From assembly GCF_937981445.1 (NCBI RefSeq), contig NZ_CALJON010000036.1, positions 1-42,762 on the forward strand: a DNA stretch of 42,762 nucleotides, read 5' to 3'. The stretch comes from an uncultured Veillonella sp. Lineage in GTDB: Bacteria > Bacillota > Negativicutes > Veillonellales > Veillonellaceae. The notes beneath the pieces were generated by a model. The model saw only the letters and a program-made list of their open reading frames with translations. It was not told where the DNA came from and ran no database searches. Positions 16,175 to 25,374 of this stretch are shown one piece after another (within the stretch, counting starts at the first letter, position 1; each line of letters starts with the position of its first letter). Made by a program: the position numbers and the translations under genes.

Positions 16175-16414
16175 CTAAGCCTCCTGACTTGTATCTACGT
16201 CTATTGTTGCTGCTTCACTTACACGTAAAGCTAAGTCAAAGTTTTTCACTTTAATTTCCACAGGGTCTCCTAGTGGAGCAAATTTCATTACACGCACCGC
16301 TGTGCCCGGTACTAATCCCATATCGATTAAGCGGTGTTTAATATTCCCAGTTCCTCGTAGGTTGGTAATAACACCAGCTTCGCCTGGCTTAAGTTGCGCC
16401 AATTGTTTTATCAT
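16175..16414 (-). CDS. feoA: Ferrous iron transport protein A (FeoA)
   Basis: FeoA is a small SH3-like cytosolic protein needed for FeoB activity. The 79-residue product begins MIKQLAQLKPGEAGVITNLRG and contains the family core HRLIDMGLVPGTAVRVMKFAPLGDP. GGAGGT lies 6 bases before the ATG at 16414, so the in-frame extension to 16525 is leader and not protein. It precedes feoB by one base. Promoter and Fur-like operator are directly upstream. Confidence 0.95.
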   Translation of the reverse strand: MIKQLAQLKPGEAGVITNLRGTGNIKHRLIDMGLVPGTAVRVMKFAPLGDPVEIKVKNFDLALRVSEAATIDVDTSQEA

Positions 16415-16488
16415 CCCTACACCTCCTTGTTGGCAAAACGCAATACGGTTCATCCCTAAACTTATAGGTATTACATTTTCACTATGCC

Positions 16489-16507
16489 AATAATGATAAA
16501 TAATTAC
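16489..16507. promoter_or_regulatory. Fur-like operator of feoAB
   Basis: AATAATGATAAATAATTAC matches the classical 19-bp Fur consensus at 13 positions and keeps the ATAATGATAA core. It begins just downstream of the feoA -10 element, at the expected transcription start, a normal place for a repressor. A Fur-family protein is inferred and its gene is not in the window. Confidence 0.6.
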
Positions 16508-16512
16508 ATTTT

Positions 16513-16540
16513 GATTATAGCACAAAGGGCCATAAATTCA
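16513..16540 (-). promoter_or_regulatory. Promoter of feoAB
   Basis: Minus strand TTGAAT, 16 bases, TATAAT, with a TG one base before the -10 (extended -10). Confidence 0.7.
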
Positions 16541-16892
16541 ATAACCACTTTCATTTTCGCCATTTTGAGGCTATATCGAATTCTATAAATTTTCATTCTC
16601 AATCTCTTATACCGCAACAGTTTAATATGTGAAAAGGGTTCAGGTTATTTTCATTTTCATTTGAGATTTCTTATCTATTGAGAATGGAGTAATGAAAATT
16701 ACAAGATTTATCAAAATAGACTATAACAAATAGTCATTTTCAATACATTTTCAATATACAAATTTCACAAAACATATATCACTTTTAGTAAATCATGGCC
16801 ATATACATGAAATTTTCTGCCTATAAATCATAATTTTTATAGTATACAGTTTTAAACTATATACCTTTAACTGCCTATCTTGTTTCTATATA

Positions 16893-16901
16893 TGTTATAA
16901 T
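16893..16901 (+). promoter_or_regulatory. Extended -10 promoter of the DEAD-box helicase
   Basis: TGTTATAAT is an extended -10 element. No good -35 is seen. The leader would be about 95 bases and ends with AAAGGA 7 bases before the ATG. Confidence 0.6.
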
Positions 16902-17000
16902 GATAGAGATAATATTGATACATATAAATATAGTGAAATATAGCAAATTCGGTAATATGAGCAACACTACTGCATTGCTACCTATAGAAAGGACAATACT

Positions 17001-18263
17001 ATGAAATCATTTAAAACATTAGGCGTCACAGAGAGCCTTATTGACTTATTAGCCAAGCAAGGCATCAAAGAACCTACGCCGATTCAAGAAGAAGCGATTC
17101 CACCTGCCTTTAAAGGGGTGGATTTAATTGCCAAAGCTCAAACAGGTACTGGTAAGACCTTAGCCTTCTTACTACCAATTCTCCAACGTATACATACGGA
17201 TGTATTCCAAGAACAAGCTTTAATCATCGCCCCTACGAGAGAGCTAGTAAAACAAATCTCTGACACCGCTAAAGGTTTAGGCGATGCATTAGGCGTTGAT
17301 ATTTTACCACTCATTGGTGGTCGCACCATTGAAGGCCAATTACAGCAATTAGGACGCCGTCCTCATGTCATCCTAGGTACACCAGGTCGTCTTCTCGACC
17401 ATGTAAGCCGTGGCTCGTTGCAATTAGAAAATGTACGCCGCGTGGTGCTAGACGAAGCGGATCAAATGCTACACATGGGATTCCTTCCCGATGTAGAATC
17501 CCTCATTGAACATACCAATCCAAATCGCCAACTACTCCTCTTCTCGGCTACCATTCCAGACCGTATTCGTGCGTTAGCAAAAACCTATATGAATAAACCC
17601 ATGTCTGTAACAATCAAAGGAGCCAATGTAACCTTAGACTCCATTGAGCAACGCGTACTCATGGTATCACCAGAGGAAAAACTTAAGCGCTTAATCACTC
17701 AATTACAAGAAGACAATCCGTACTTAGCCATTGTTTTCTGTAATAAAAAAGAAGGGGCTATTCGCCTCTCCTATGAATTAACTGCCGCTGGTTTTAATAT
17801 TGGTGAACTCCATGGCGATTTAAGCCAAGGACGGCGCACACAAATTTTAAAAGACTTTGCTCGCGCTCGTACACAAATCCTAGTAGCTACAGATATTGCC
17901 GCCCGTGGCATTGATATTGAAGGCATTAGTCATGTATACAACTATGATGTGCCTCATGATGTGGACTACTATATTCATCGCATTGGCCGCACTGGCCGCG
18001 CTGGTACCTCTGGTATCGCCATTACATTTGCAACGCCAGCTGATGAAAGTTGGTTGCGTCGTATTGAACGTGCCATTGAAGCCACCTTGACCAAATATAC
18101 AGCCGATGGTCAGGTAAAAACAAAAGGTAAAGCCAAAGCACCTAAGAAGGAAACGGTTTCTAAAAAACCAAAAATCACGTCTAACTACCAAGCAACTAAG
18201 GCTAAACGCCACAAGGCAACAGGTCATAAAGGCGCTAACACACGTCAACGTCGCTCTAGATAA
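17001..18263 (+). CDS. DEAD-box ATP-dependent RNA helicase
   Basis: The 420-residue protein unwinds RNA duplexes, probably in ribosome assembly, RNA decay or cold adaptation. Motifs in order are: Q motif (EPTPIQ, about 24-29), Walker A AQTGTGKT (46-53), PTREL, TPGR, DEAD (151-154), SAT, and the second RecA domain with VATDIAARGIDIEG and HRIGRTGRAG. The last 60 residues are basic, rich in Lys, Thr and Arg, and probably bind RNA. This tail is shorter than in CshA and lacks a DbpA-type RNA-binding domain, so I give no symbol. It stands alone on the plus strand, divergent from feoA, with a long leader and its own terminator. Confidence 0.93.
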   Translation: MKSFKTLGVTESLIDLLAKQGIKEPTPIQEEAIPPAFKGVDLIAKAQTGTGKTLAFLLPILQRIHTDVFQEQALIIAPTRELVKQISDTAKGLGDALGVDILPLIGGRTIEGQLQQLGRRPHVILGTPGRLLDHVSRGSLQLENVRRVVLDEADQMLHMGFLPDVESLIEHTNPNRQLLLFSATIPDRIRALAKTYMNKPMSVTIKGANVTLDSIEQRVLMVSPEEKLKRLITQLQEDNPYLAIVFCNKKEGAIRLSYELTAAGFNIGELHGDLSQGRRTQILKDFARARTQILVATDIAARGIDIEGISHVYNYDVPHDVDYYIHRIGRTGRAGTSGIAITFATPADESWLRRIERAIEATLTKYTADGQVKTKGKAKAPKKETVSKKPKITSNYQATKAKRHKATGHKGANTRQRRSR

Positions 18264-18293
18264 CCGTATTACATAAATAATCTACATAAAAAT

Positions 18294-18350
18294 AAAGCAG
18301 TCTCCTCAACAAGCTTAGCTGGCTTTCTTGAAGAAGGGACTGCTTTTTTT
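18294..18350 (+). terminator. Terminator of the helicase gene
   Basis: AAAGCAGT pairs with ACTGCTTT, with inner pairing (CAAG with CTTG), and is followed by a run of eight T. Confidence 0.8.
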
Positions 18351-18369
18351 ATATTTAAAGGACCGCTCT

Positions 18370-18421
18370 TTTTATATTTTATTTTTTTATATTTTATTTT
18401 TTTATATTTTATTTTTTTATA
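18370..18421. repeat. 15-bp A/T tandem repeat downstream of topB
   Basis: Three full copies and part of a fourth of TTTTATATTTTATTT run head to tail. They lie between the helicase terminator and the topB stop, in the topB 3' untranslated region. No G or C occurs in the array. Confidence 0.9.
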
Positions 18422-18432
18422 GTAACTTAATT

Positions 18433-20931
18433 TTACTTAGACCCATGGTAAATGCTTGGTTGCCCCTCTACATCAGCAACACTGGTTCTACAATTTGGAA
18501 AATTACTACAACGCCAAGTAGATCTACCTTGTTCATTCGTATTAACAAGTTGTCCTGTTTTACATCTTGGACAGGTGTAATTAGGCTGATCTGTTTGCTT
18601 TTGTGTTTGCGCCGCATCAGCAATGGCCTTTGCTACACGATCTTCTTGAGCACTCGTGTATTCCTCAGGATTAAATGTACTGCCTAAATTGCGTCCTCTT
18701 CCCCCATCAACAGGTTTTGTAAAACGGCAATTAGGATAATTAGTACAGCCATAGAAGGCCCCGAATTTACCATTACGCTTTTGCAAAATTCCTTTGCCAC
18801 ATTTTGGACAGGGCTCTGCTGGACCGGTCTGTTCATCCGAAACTCCACCAAAACGAGCCGCATTGGCCTCCATGCCATGCTGACTACTCTGCTGATTCTC
18901 ACGCTTTACAACGCGCACTGTATTGGCAATATTAAAACCATCTGTATCAAGGCCTTCCGCTTGTCCCCAAAGGCCAGTAGCATTAGCTTTTTGAATTAAA
19001 CGGCGCAAAAAGTCGACTTGGTCCTTTAAAAAGGAATCTAAGGTACCTTCCCCTTCACTCATGGCAGCCAATCGCTCTTCCCAAACGGCCGTTTCATCAG
19101 GATATAGCATCTCCTCTGGCAAGGCATCAACGAGTAAATAGCCTAAATCTGTAGGTTGAATAACTTTTTTCTTGCCTTTTACAGACATAAATTTGCGATT
19201 AATTAACTCATCAATAATGGTTGCTCTGGTGGCTTCTGTACCGATACCTGATACAGCTTTCAATTGCTTTTTAAGGTCTTCATTTTTTACATATTTATGA
19301 ATTTCCTTCATGGCCTGTAATAAGGTTGCTGCTGTAAAACGACTTGGCGGCTTAGTTTGCTTCGCATCAATGGCAATATTTTCAACTGTAACTGTATCGC
19401 CTTTTTTTACTGCAGGTAATTCGCCACTCTCTTCGATAGGTTGTTGCTTTCGACTTCTCTTAGTGCTCCCCTCGTTAGTCTCGCCGAGAGTGCCGCCTTC
19501 ATGTGTATCATCACCGAGAACCATTTCATCTGCATCAGTAGAATCACCTGCTTCATCAGCACCTGAAGAAGTACTCTTCTTGGACTTTTGGAACAATTCC
19601 TTCCATCCCAATACAGTGACTACACGGCCATGAGCAACAAAATGTTCCTCATTTTGCAATACGGTCAATTTCGTTTGCTCATATTCATGTTCAGGATAAA
19701 ATTGAGCAATATAGGACTGTGCTATAAGAAAGTAAATATTGCGTTCCATTGGCGGTAAGGTATCCACCTTGCAAGGCACAGTCGTGGGTATAATGGCATG
19801 GTGAGCCGTAATTTTCTTATCATTCCATGCCCGCGACTTTATAGTTAAGTCCGCCTTACTAGCCCAAGTTCCCAATTTACCGGCATTATGACTTAAATTA
19901 CCTATGATTGTCTTTTTATCAGCATATTGGTTCTGTGGCAAATAATCACAATCTGAACGAGGATAGGTAGTCAATTTTTTCTCATAGAGCTTTTGTGCCG
20001 TATCAAGTACTTGTTGCGGATCATAGCCATAGGCCTTGCCTGCTGCTACTTGGAGCGCCGATAAAGATAAAGGTAAACGCTGGGCTTCCTTTTTCTTATT
20101 CTTTTCCCGCTTTTCAATAATACCCTCGTGACTATCCATCAAGCGATTAGCAAGCTCTTGGGCTATCTCTCGTTTTAAAAGACGACCTTCCGGATCTAAC
20201 CCAACCTGCTCGTCCTTTGGCTGCCAGGTAGCCCAAAACTGCCCCTTTTCATGACCATATAAAACCTTTAAGGTGTAATAGTCAAGGGGTACGAAATTCT
20301 CTAGTTCACGCTCTCTTCGCACTACTAAGGCCAAAGTAGGCGTTTTAACGCGCCCAATAGGAAAGGTTACTTTATGCCCCATGCGGCGCTGTGCCAATGT
20401 ATAAGCACGAGATAGATTCATGCCAATGAGCCAATCAGCGCGAGCTCTGGCTAAAGCCGATTGTTGTAAATTATAAAAATCTTTATTATCACGCAAATCA
20501 TCTAAGGCGGCTCGAATTGATTTCTCGTCTAGTGCATTTAACAAAATACGCTGTACGGGCTTATTATTATTCACATAGAGTAAAATTTCATCAATTAAAA
20601 GCTGCCCTTCTCGGTCCGGGTCACCTGCATTGACAATGACATCGGCCTTTTCAATGAGGTCTTTGATGGTATGAAATTGCTTTTCACTGCTTTTAGTAAT
20701 GAGCAACTTCCACTCATCCGGCACAATTGGTAAATCAGCGGCATTCCATCGCTTATAGCGCGGATTATAATCACCTGGTTCCGCCTGTTCTAGTACATGA
20801 CCAAAGGCCCAAGTTACTACATCATCACCTTGTATGATATAGCCATCACGGCGCTGTACACGCTGTTGCTCTGGCAAATATTTACTTATTTCTCGCCCCA
20901 TACTTGGTTTTTCTGCAATAAATAATCTCAT
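18433..20931 (-). CDS. topB: DNA topoisomerase III
   Basis: A type IA topoisomerase that cuts and passes single strands, decatenating replication and recombination intermediates. The 832-residue protein has a Toprim domain with Glu7 (AEKPS) and GDPDREG (103-109). The catalytic Tyr323 is in LTTYPRSDC. Two zinc ribbons follow near the C-terminus (CPKCGK with CTNYPNC, and CPRCKT with CSNFPNC), giving a longer tail than the E. coli enzyme. An acidic Ser/Thr/Gly-rich linker of about 50 residues (around 455-505, with DEAGDSTDADE) interrupts the core, which is unusual. AAAGGAGG precedes the ATG, and a TATAAT lies about 20 bases further up. It is not in an operon. Confidence 0.95.
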   Translation of the reverse strand: MRLFIAEKPSMGREISKYLPEQQRVQRRDGYIIQGDDVVTWAFGHVLEQAEPGDYNPRYKRWNAADLPIVPDEWKLLITKSSEKQFHTIKDLIEKADVIVNAGDPDREGQLLIDEILLYVNNNKPVQRILLNALDEKSIRAALDDLRDNKDFYNLQQSALARARADWLIGMNLSRAYTLAQRRMGHKVTFPIGRVKTPTLALVVRRERELENFVPLDYYTLKVLYGHEKGQFWATWQPKDEQVGLDPEGRLLKREIAQELANRLMDSHEGIIEKREKNKKKEAQRLPLSLSALQVAAGKAYGYDPQQVLDTAQKLYEKKLTTYPRSDCDYLPQNQYADKKTIIGNLSHNAGKLGTWASKADLTIKSRAWNDKKITAHHAIIPTTVPCKVDTLPPMERNIYFLIAQSYIAQFYPEHEYEQTKLTVLQNEEHFVAHGRVVTVLGWKELFQKSKKSTSSGADEAGDSTDADEMVLGDDTHEGGTLGETNEGSTKRSRKQQPIEESGELPAVKKGDTVTVENIAIDAKQTKPPSRFTAATLLQAMKEIHKYVKNEDLKKQLKAVSGIGTEATRATIIDELINRKFMSVKGKKKVIQPTDLGYLLVDALPEEMLYPDETAVWEERLAAMSEGEGTLDSFLKDQVDFLRRLIQKANATGLWGQAEGLDTDGFNIANTVRVVKRENQQSSQHGMEANAARFGGVSDEQTGPAEPCPKCGKGILQKRNGKFGAFYGCTNYPNCRFTKPVDGGRGRNLGSTFNPEEYTSAQEDRVAKAIADAAQTQKQTDQPNYTCPRCKTGQLVNTNEQGRSTWRCSNFPNCRTSVADVEGQPSIYHGSK

Positions 20932-21037
20932 AGGACCTCCTTTGTATCCTATTTATTATACAATAAAGTGCTCTGAAACGTAACAAAAAAGTACGCTGAA
21001 ACGCATCAAAAGATTTATAAACTCCCTGTTCTTTGTA

Positions 21038-21067
21038 ATGACAAACACCGCCTAGGTAGTATATAAT
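21038..21067 (+). promoter_or_regulatory. Promoter of prfC
   Basis: ATGACA, 18 bases, TATAAT. The leader is about 30 bases and carries GAGGTGA before the ATG. Confidence 0.6.
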
Positions 21068-21102
21068 TTTAAAGATAGATATTTATAATTTGAGGTGACA
21101 AC

Positions 21103-22706
21103 ATGACATTTTTAGATGAAGTAAAACGTCGTCGTACGTTTGCTATTATATCTCACCCGGATGCGGGTAAAACAACCTTAACAGAAAAACTCTTGCTATA
21201 CGGTGGTGCCATTCACTTAGCAGGTTCTGTTAAGTCTCGTAAAACTCAAAAATATGCAGTGTCCGACTGGATGGAAATTGAAAAGCAACGCGGTATTTCC
21301 GTTACCAGTTCCGTGCTTCAATTTGACTATGACGGCTGTCGTGTCAATATTCTAGACACCCCTGGTCACCAAGACTTCTCTGAAGATACATATCGTACGC
21401 TCATGGCTGCAGACAGTGCGGTCATGCTCATCGACGTGGCTAAAGGTGTGGAAGCACAAACAAAAAAACTCTTTGCTGTTTGTAAAGAGCGTGGTATTCC
21501 TATCTTCACTTTTGTCAACAAAATTGACCATTTTGGTCGCAATCCTTTTGATTTGATGGAAGAAATTGAAAACTCCCTTGGCATTCGCGCCGTTCCTATG
21601 AACTGGCCTGTAGGGATTAATGGTGAATACCAAGGCATTTATGACCGTGAAACCCATACGGTTGATCTATTTGCCAAAGATGAAACTCATGGTCAAAAGA
21701 AATTAGCCTCCACAAAAGAGTCTGTTGATGATCCCGCATTCAGGGAGCTCCTCGGCGAAGAAGTTCATCAATCCCTTATTGATGACATTGAGCTTCTCGA
21801 TGTCGCAGGCGATGAATTTGATTTTGACAAAGTACGCGCTGGTGAATTAACCCCTATGTTCTTTGGCTCTGCTATGACAAATTTTGGCGTTAAGCCATTT
21901 CTAGAAAAATTCTTGGACCTCGCGCCGGCCCCAGCACCTCGCCAAGCTTTAGAGGAAACTGTGGAGGCTACAGGTGAAGACTTCTCTGCCTTCGTATTCA
22001 AAATCCAGGCCAATATGAATCCTAATCACCATGATCGCATTGTATTTATGCGCATCTGTTCTGGTAAGTTTGAAAAAGGTATGTCCGTACTACACCGTCA
22101 ATCCGGCAAATCCATTCGTTTGGCCAGCCACAACAATTCCTGGCTACGGAACGGACCATTATTGATGAGGCCTATCCTGGCGATATAATTGGTGTCTTTG
22201 ATGCTGGTACTATGGGCGTGGGCGACACACTATGTGCATCGAATCACAAAGTAACATTCAGCGATTTCCCTGTATTCCCACCAGAATTTTTTGCCCGCGT
22301 AAGTCCTAAGGATACGATGAAGCGCAAACAATTCCAAAAAGGCATGACTCAATTGGCACAAGAAGGGGCCGTCCAAATTTTTGAACAGCCTCATTCCCTC
22401 GATTCTTTCATTGTAGGCGCCGTAGGTATGCTCCAGTTTGAAGTATTACAATATCGCCTTCGCAATGAATATGGTGTAGAACCTATTACAGATTCTCTCC
22501 CTTATAGCGTAGCTCGTTGGGTAAAAGGCAATGTAGATATTAAATCCCTAAAGGGTTTAGACAATGCCATGGCTGTAAAAGACAATCGGGATCGCACGGT
22601 TATCCTCATCAGCAATGAATGGCAAATGGGCTGGGTTGAAGAACGTAACCCAGACGTAACATTCTTAAAAACACCATCCCTTAACGAACATTTAGAAAAC
22701 GAATAA
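21103..22706 (+). pseudogene. prfC: Peptide chain release factor 3, interrupted by a frameshift
   Basis: RF3 is the GTPase that recycles RF1 and RF2 from the ribosome. The first part (21103 to about 22128) encodes the G domain (SHPDAGKTTLTEKLL, DTPGHQDFSEDTYRTL, NKID) and domain II. The second part, in another frame and ending at 22706, encodes the rest (from about TERTIIDEAYPGDIIGVFDAG to LNEHLENE). Both halves are well conserved. At 22126-22131 the bases AGCCAC stand where the family's Ser-Pro-Gln-Gln needs AGCCCAC, so one C is missing. Frame one then reads 20 foreign residues to a stop at 22188. No slippery site is obvious. It is either a recent mutation or a sequencing error. Confidence 0.9.
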
Positions 22707-22715
22707 TTCACAACA

Positions 22716-22818
22716 AAAAGCCCCAGTGCTCTTAATGCTGTGCGACTTAAGATTAGATTTCATTAATCTAATCTTAAAAGACTCGCAACAGCTCCAGGAA
22801 CACTGGGGTATTTTTTAT
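22716..22818. terminator. Large composite bidirectional terminator between prfC and the deacetylase gene
   Basis: Three nested stems fold on each other: CCCCAGTG (22721-22728) with CACTGGGG (22801-22808); GCTGT-GCGA with the CGC-ACAGC side around 22737-22745 and 22783-22792; and a perfect 13-bp stem TTAAGATTAGATT with AATCTAATCTTAA (22747-22759, 22765-22777). A runs on the left and T runs on the right make it work for both converging genes. Confidence 0.85.
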
Positions 22819-23672
22819 TAAAATAAAGGAACAAGATTAGCTAGGCGCGTATAGCCATTATCTCGCAAATTGTCGCGCAAGTTCCAACTCGCCTCAATCA
22901 ATTCAATATAATGTAATCGCCACGTAAAGCTCGTGTAGGAATTCATGCCTTCAAAAACAGCTACGCGCGGTAGATTATACATATTCTCGCCACGCTTCGC
23001 ATTACCTGCTTCCACAGTAACGGCCATTTTATAACCAGCTGCTTTAGTAAAATTTTCAATTCTACCATCACTAAAACCACATGGAAAGGCAATATACTCG
23101 ATAGGATGATGCAATGTAGCCTCTAAAATTTGCTTAGACAAGGTCAATTCCTTCTGCACATCACTATCAGACAATTGACGTAAATCCTTATGCGAATATG
23201 TATGAGACTCTACAGTCATCCCCGCTGCTTCTAAGGCTTGTAATTGGTCAGCATTCATAAATCGTGGCTGTCCAATGGAGTCCGCAATCATGAAAAATGT
23301 AGCCTTCATGCCATACTTTTGCAGTATGGGCAAGGCATTTTTATAATTATCTTCATAACCATCGTCAAAGGTAATGAGCACGGGCTTATCTGGTAACGCC
23401 GTCCCCTGAGATAGATAGGCATTTAATTGGTCCATAGTTATCGTATGGTAGCCATTATTTTTTAAATACGCCATTTGATCATCAAAATCCCAAGTACGCA
23501 TAGTCAAAGGTGATAATAGGTCATCATTGACTTGGTGATAATTTAGTACTGGCACGCCGCGTATGGCATAGCTTGTAGCCGTTGTCCAGCAAAATGATAA
23601 ATATGTGCCTATGCAAATAATAAGTCCTAATACGGCACAGGAAAGACCTATAATTATATTTTGTTTCTTCAT
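22818..23672 (-). CDS. Membrane-anchored polysaccharide deacetylase (NodB/CE4 family)
   Basis: The 284-residue protein has one N-terminal membrane anchor (about 6-29) and an extracytoplasmic NodB-type domain. The metal and catalytic motifs are present: TFDDGYED (Asp103, Asp104) and HTYSH (His157, His161). FPCG and a late LPRV motif also fit. It probably removes acetyl groups from N-acetylglucosamine in peptidoglycan or a surface polysaccharide. The exact substrate is unknown. The ribosome binding site is weak (AGG before the ATG at 23672). It ends at the shared terminator with prfC and lies about 90 bases after rsmA, so it could be read through from the rnmV-rsmA unit. Confidence 0.9.
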   Translation of the reverse strand: MKKQNIIIGLSCAVLGLIICIGTYLSFCWTTATSYAIRGVPVLNYHQVNDDLLSPLTMRTWDFDDQMAYLKNNGYHTITMDQLNAYLSQGTALPDKPVLITFDDGYEDNYKNALPILQKYGMKATFFMIADSIGQPRFMNADQLQALEAAGMTVESHTYSHKDLRQLSDSDVQKELTLSKQILEATLHHPIEYIAFPCGFSDGRIENFTKAAGYKMAVTVEAGNAKRGENMYNLPRVAVFEGMNSYTSFTWRLHYIELIEASWNLRDNLRDNGYTRLANLVPLF

Positions 23673-23763
23673 GAGTTACCTAACTCCAATATGACTCCAT
23701 TCAAAATGTAATGAATTGACTTTGATACTTGGCTATTATGTCTTTGCCTTTATCACTTTTCCT

Positions 23764-24630
23764 TTAGCACTTGCCCTTTAATTCACTCCAAGCATTGGCA
23801 ATATGGGCAAATTCTTGTAAATCAAAGGTTTCACCACGGCGATTGCCATCAATTTGAGCTCGATTTAAAATCGCTTCAATCTCTTCTTTTTTAAGCCCCG
23901 TGGTCTTCATTGTATTGCTAAAGGTTTTGCGACGCTGCGCAAAAGCCGCCTTGATAACTCTAAATAAAATGGCCTCATCAGCTACTGATACTGGTGGCTC
24001 CTTGCGAAGCTTACAGCGTACTACTGAACTCGTCACCTCAGGTGCTGGTAAAAAGGACTTCGGCAATACATCCAATACAATCTCCGGTTCAGTATAATAC
24101 TGCACAGCCACTGATAAAGCACCATAGGCTTTTGTTCCTGGTGTAGCTACCATGCGCTGGGCCACTTCTTTTTGCACCATCACAACTAAGCGCTCAATGG
24201 GTAATTTCATTTCTAATAATGACATAATAATAGGAGTTGTAATATAGTATGGCAAATTAGCCACTACTTTAAAAGGCTTGTGGTTCATAATCTCAGGAAT
24301 ATTTACTTTTAAAATATCGCCATGAATAATACGCACATTGTCATAACCTTCTAATGTGTGATCTAATACGTCTAACAGACGACGGTCTAATTCTACGGCC
24401 GTCACATCAGCACCACTTTGTGCGAGTCCTTGGGTCAATGTACCAATGCCAGGACCTACTTCCAGTACTGGTTCCCCCGGCTCCAATTGGGCGGCTTTAA
24501 CAATATCGTCCACTACACGGCGAGATATGAGAAAATTCTGCCCTAACTTTTTACTCATGTGAATGCCAAATCGTTTGCAAATATAATGCACCACTTCCGG
24601 ACTGGCAATAACTGACTCTAATATGCTCAA
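23764..24630 (-). CDS. rsmA: 16S rRNA dimethyladenosine transferase (KsgA)
   Basis: RsmA dimethylates two adjacent adenines near the 3' end of 16S rRNA late in 30S assembly. The 288-residue protein has the SAM-binding EVGPGIGTLT (57-66), the acidic AVELD after strand 2, and the catalytic NLPYYIT (125-131). The start is a TTG at 24630 with AAGGAG 6 bases upstream. No better ATG exists before the conserved KKLGQNFL. It follows rnmV by 22 bases, the pairing also seen in Bacillus. Confidence 0.96.
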   Translation of the reverse strand: MSILESVIASPEVVHYICKRFGIHMSKKLGQNFLISRRVVDDIVKAAQLEPGEPVLEVGPGIGTLTQGLAQSGADVTAVELDRRLLDVLDHTLEGYDNVRIIHGDILKVNIPEIMNHKPFKVVANLPYYITTPIIMSLLEMKLPIERLVVMVQKEVAQRMVATPGTKAYGALSVAVQYYTEPEIVLDVLPKSFLPAPEVTSSVVRCKLRKEPPVSVADEAILFRVIKAAFAQRRKTFSNTMKTTGLKKEEIEAILNRAQIDGNRRGETFDLQEFAHIANAWSELKGKC

Positions 24631-24652
24631 TGCTATCTCCTTTTACTTATAG

Positions 24653-25183
24653 TTATAACTCCAATATGGCCGCTTCAAATTCATCACGGCTGATGCCATA
24701 ATGATTTAAGCGATATAAAAATTGCTTACTATTGCCATAGCCAATGCCCAGTAGGGCTCCTAGCTTATCCCGTTGGGCCACACTATTAGGGCGACCTGAT
24801 AAGCCATGACGAATTATGTCTTGTATGGTAAATTCATTGGACGATTCCATCGTATGCGTATGAAGGCTTTCTAAGGCTTTACGAATAGCCTCAGGAGAGG
24901 CTTGTTCTACCCCTAAATCATTATTGGCAATGGCTTCTTCACGGGGAATAAAGGCATGTTGAGCATTAGGAAATCGTTTACTTAAAAACCGGCGAATCCG
25001 CTCACCTGCTGTATCAGGATCCGTAAGAATAATGATACCTCTTTTTTCATAGGCATATTGGATTTGCTTTAGCACTGCTTTACGTAGGGTAAATCCTTCT
25101 GTCATAATGCAATCCGCTTCCATAGCTTTAGCTATTTGTTGCACATCAGATTTACCTTCTACTACTAATACTTCTTTTAACAT
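24653..25183 (-). CDS. rnmV: Ribonuclease M5
   Basis: RNase M5 trims 5S rRNA precursors to their mature ends in low-GC Gram-positive relatives. The 176-residue protein has a Toprim domain with VVEGKSD at the N-terminus and TDPDTAGERIRR in the middle, followed by the family's C-terminal helical part. AAAGGA precedes the ATG. It is followed by rsmA and preceded by the YabE-like gene, as in Bacillus subtilis. Confidence 0.94.
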   Translation of the reverse strand: MLKEVLVVEGKSDVQQIAKAMEADCIMTEGFTLRKAVLKQIQYAYEKRGIIILTDPDTAGERIRRFLSKRFPNAQHAFIPREEAIANNDLGVEQASPEAIRKALESLHTHTMESSNEFTIQDIIRHGLSGRPNSVAQRDKLGALLGIGYGNSKQFLYRLNHYGISRDEFEAAILEL

Positions 25184-25228
25184 AGCCCTATCCTTTCTCT
25201 ATTACATCCATACTATTTTACCAAATAA

Positions 25229-25267
25229 TAAAGGAGCGGTAAACCATAATAGTTTACCGCTCCTTTA
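25229..25267 (-). terminator. Terminator of the yabE-like gene
   Basis: A perfect 16-bp stem (TAAAGGAGCGGTAAAC with its complement) with a 7-base loop is followed on the minus strand by an interrupted T run. It separates the yabE-like gene from rnmV. Confidence 0.8.
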
Positions 25268-25374
25268 TGCATTTAAATTAACGTGGAAATATATGTAAGT
25301 GTCGTATCATTACCTACACTTACCTAAATATACTTATATAAATATATTTAGCTAAGCGTAGTAATTCATCCAAC

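Larger units (their letters stand above)
16415..17000. other. Divergent control region of feoAB and the DEAD-box helicase
   Basis: About 590 bases, very A+T-rich, without a supported gene. It contains the feoA leader, Fur-like site and promoter (16489-16540), a middle part (16560-16770) dotted with TGAGAAT, TGAAAAT and their complements that may be further Fur-type half-sites, and the helicase promoter (16893-16901) with a leader of about 95 bases. Confidence 0.55.

Noticed and set aside
22120..22188. Programmed frameshift in prfC
   Set aside because: No heptameric slippery sequence, stimulatory hairpin or internal Shine-Dalgarno pattern is obvious at the junction. A simple missing base explains it.
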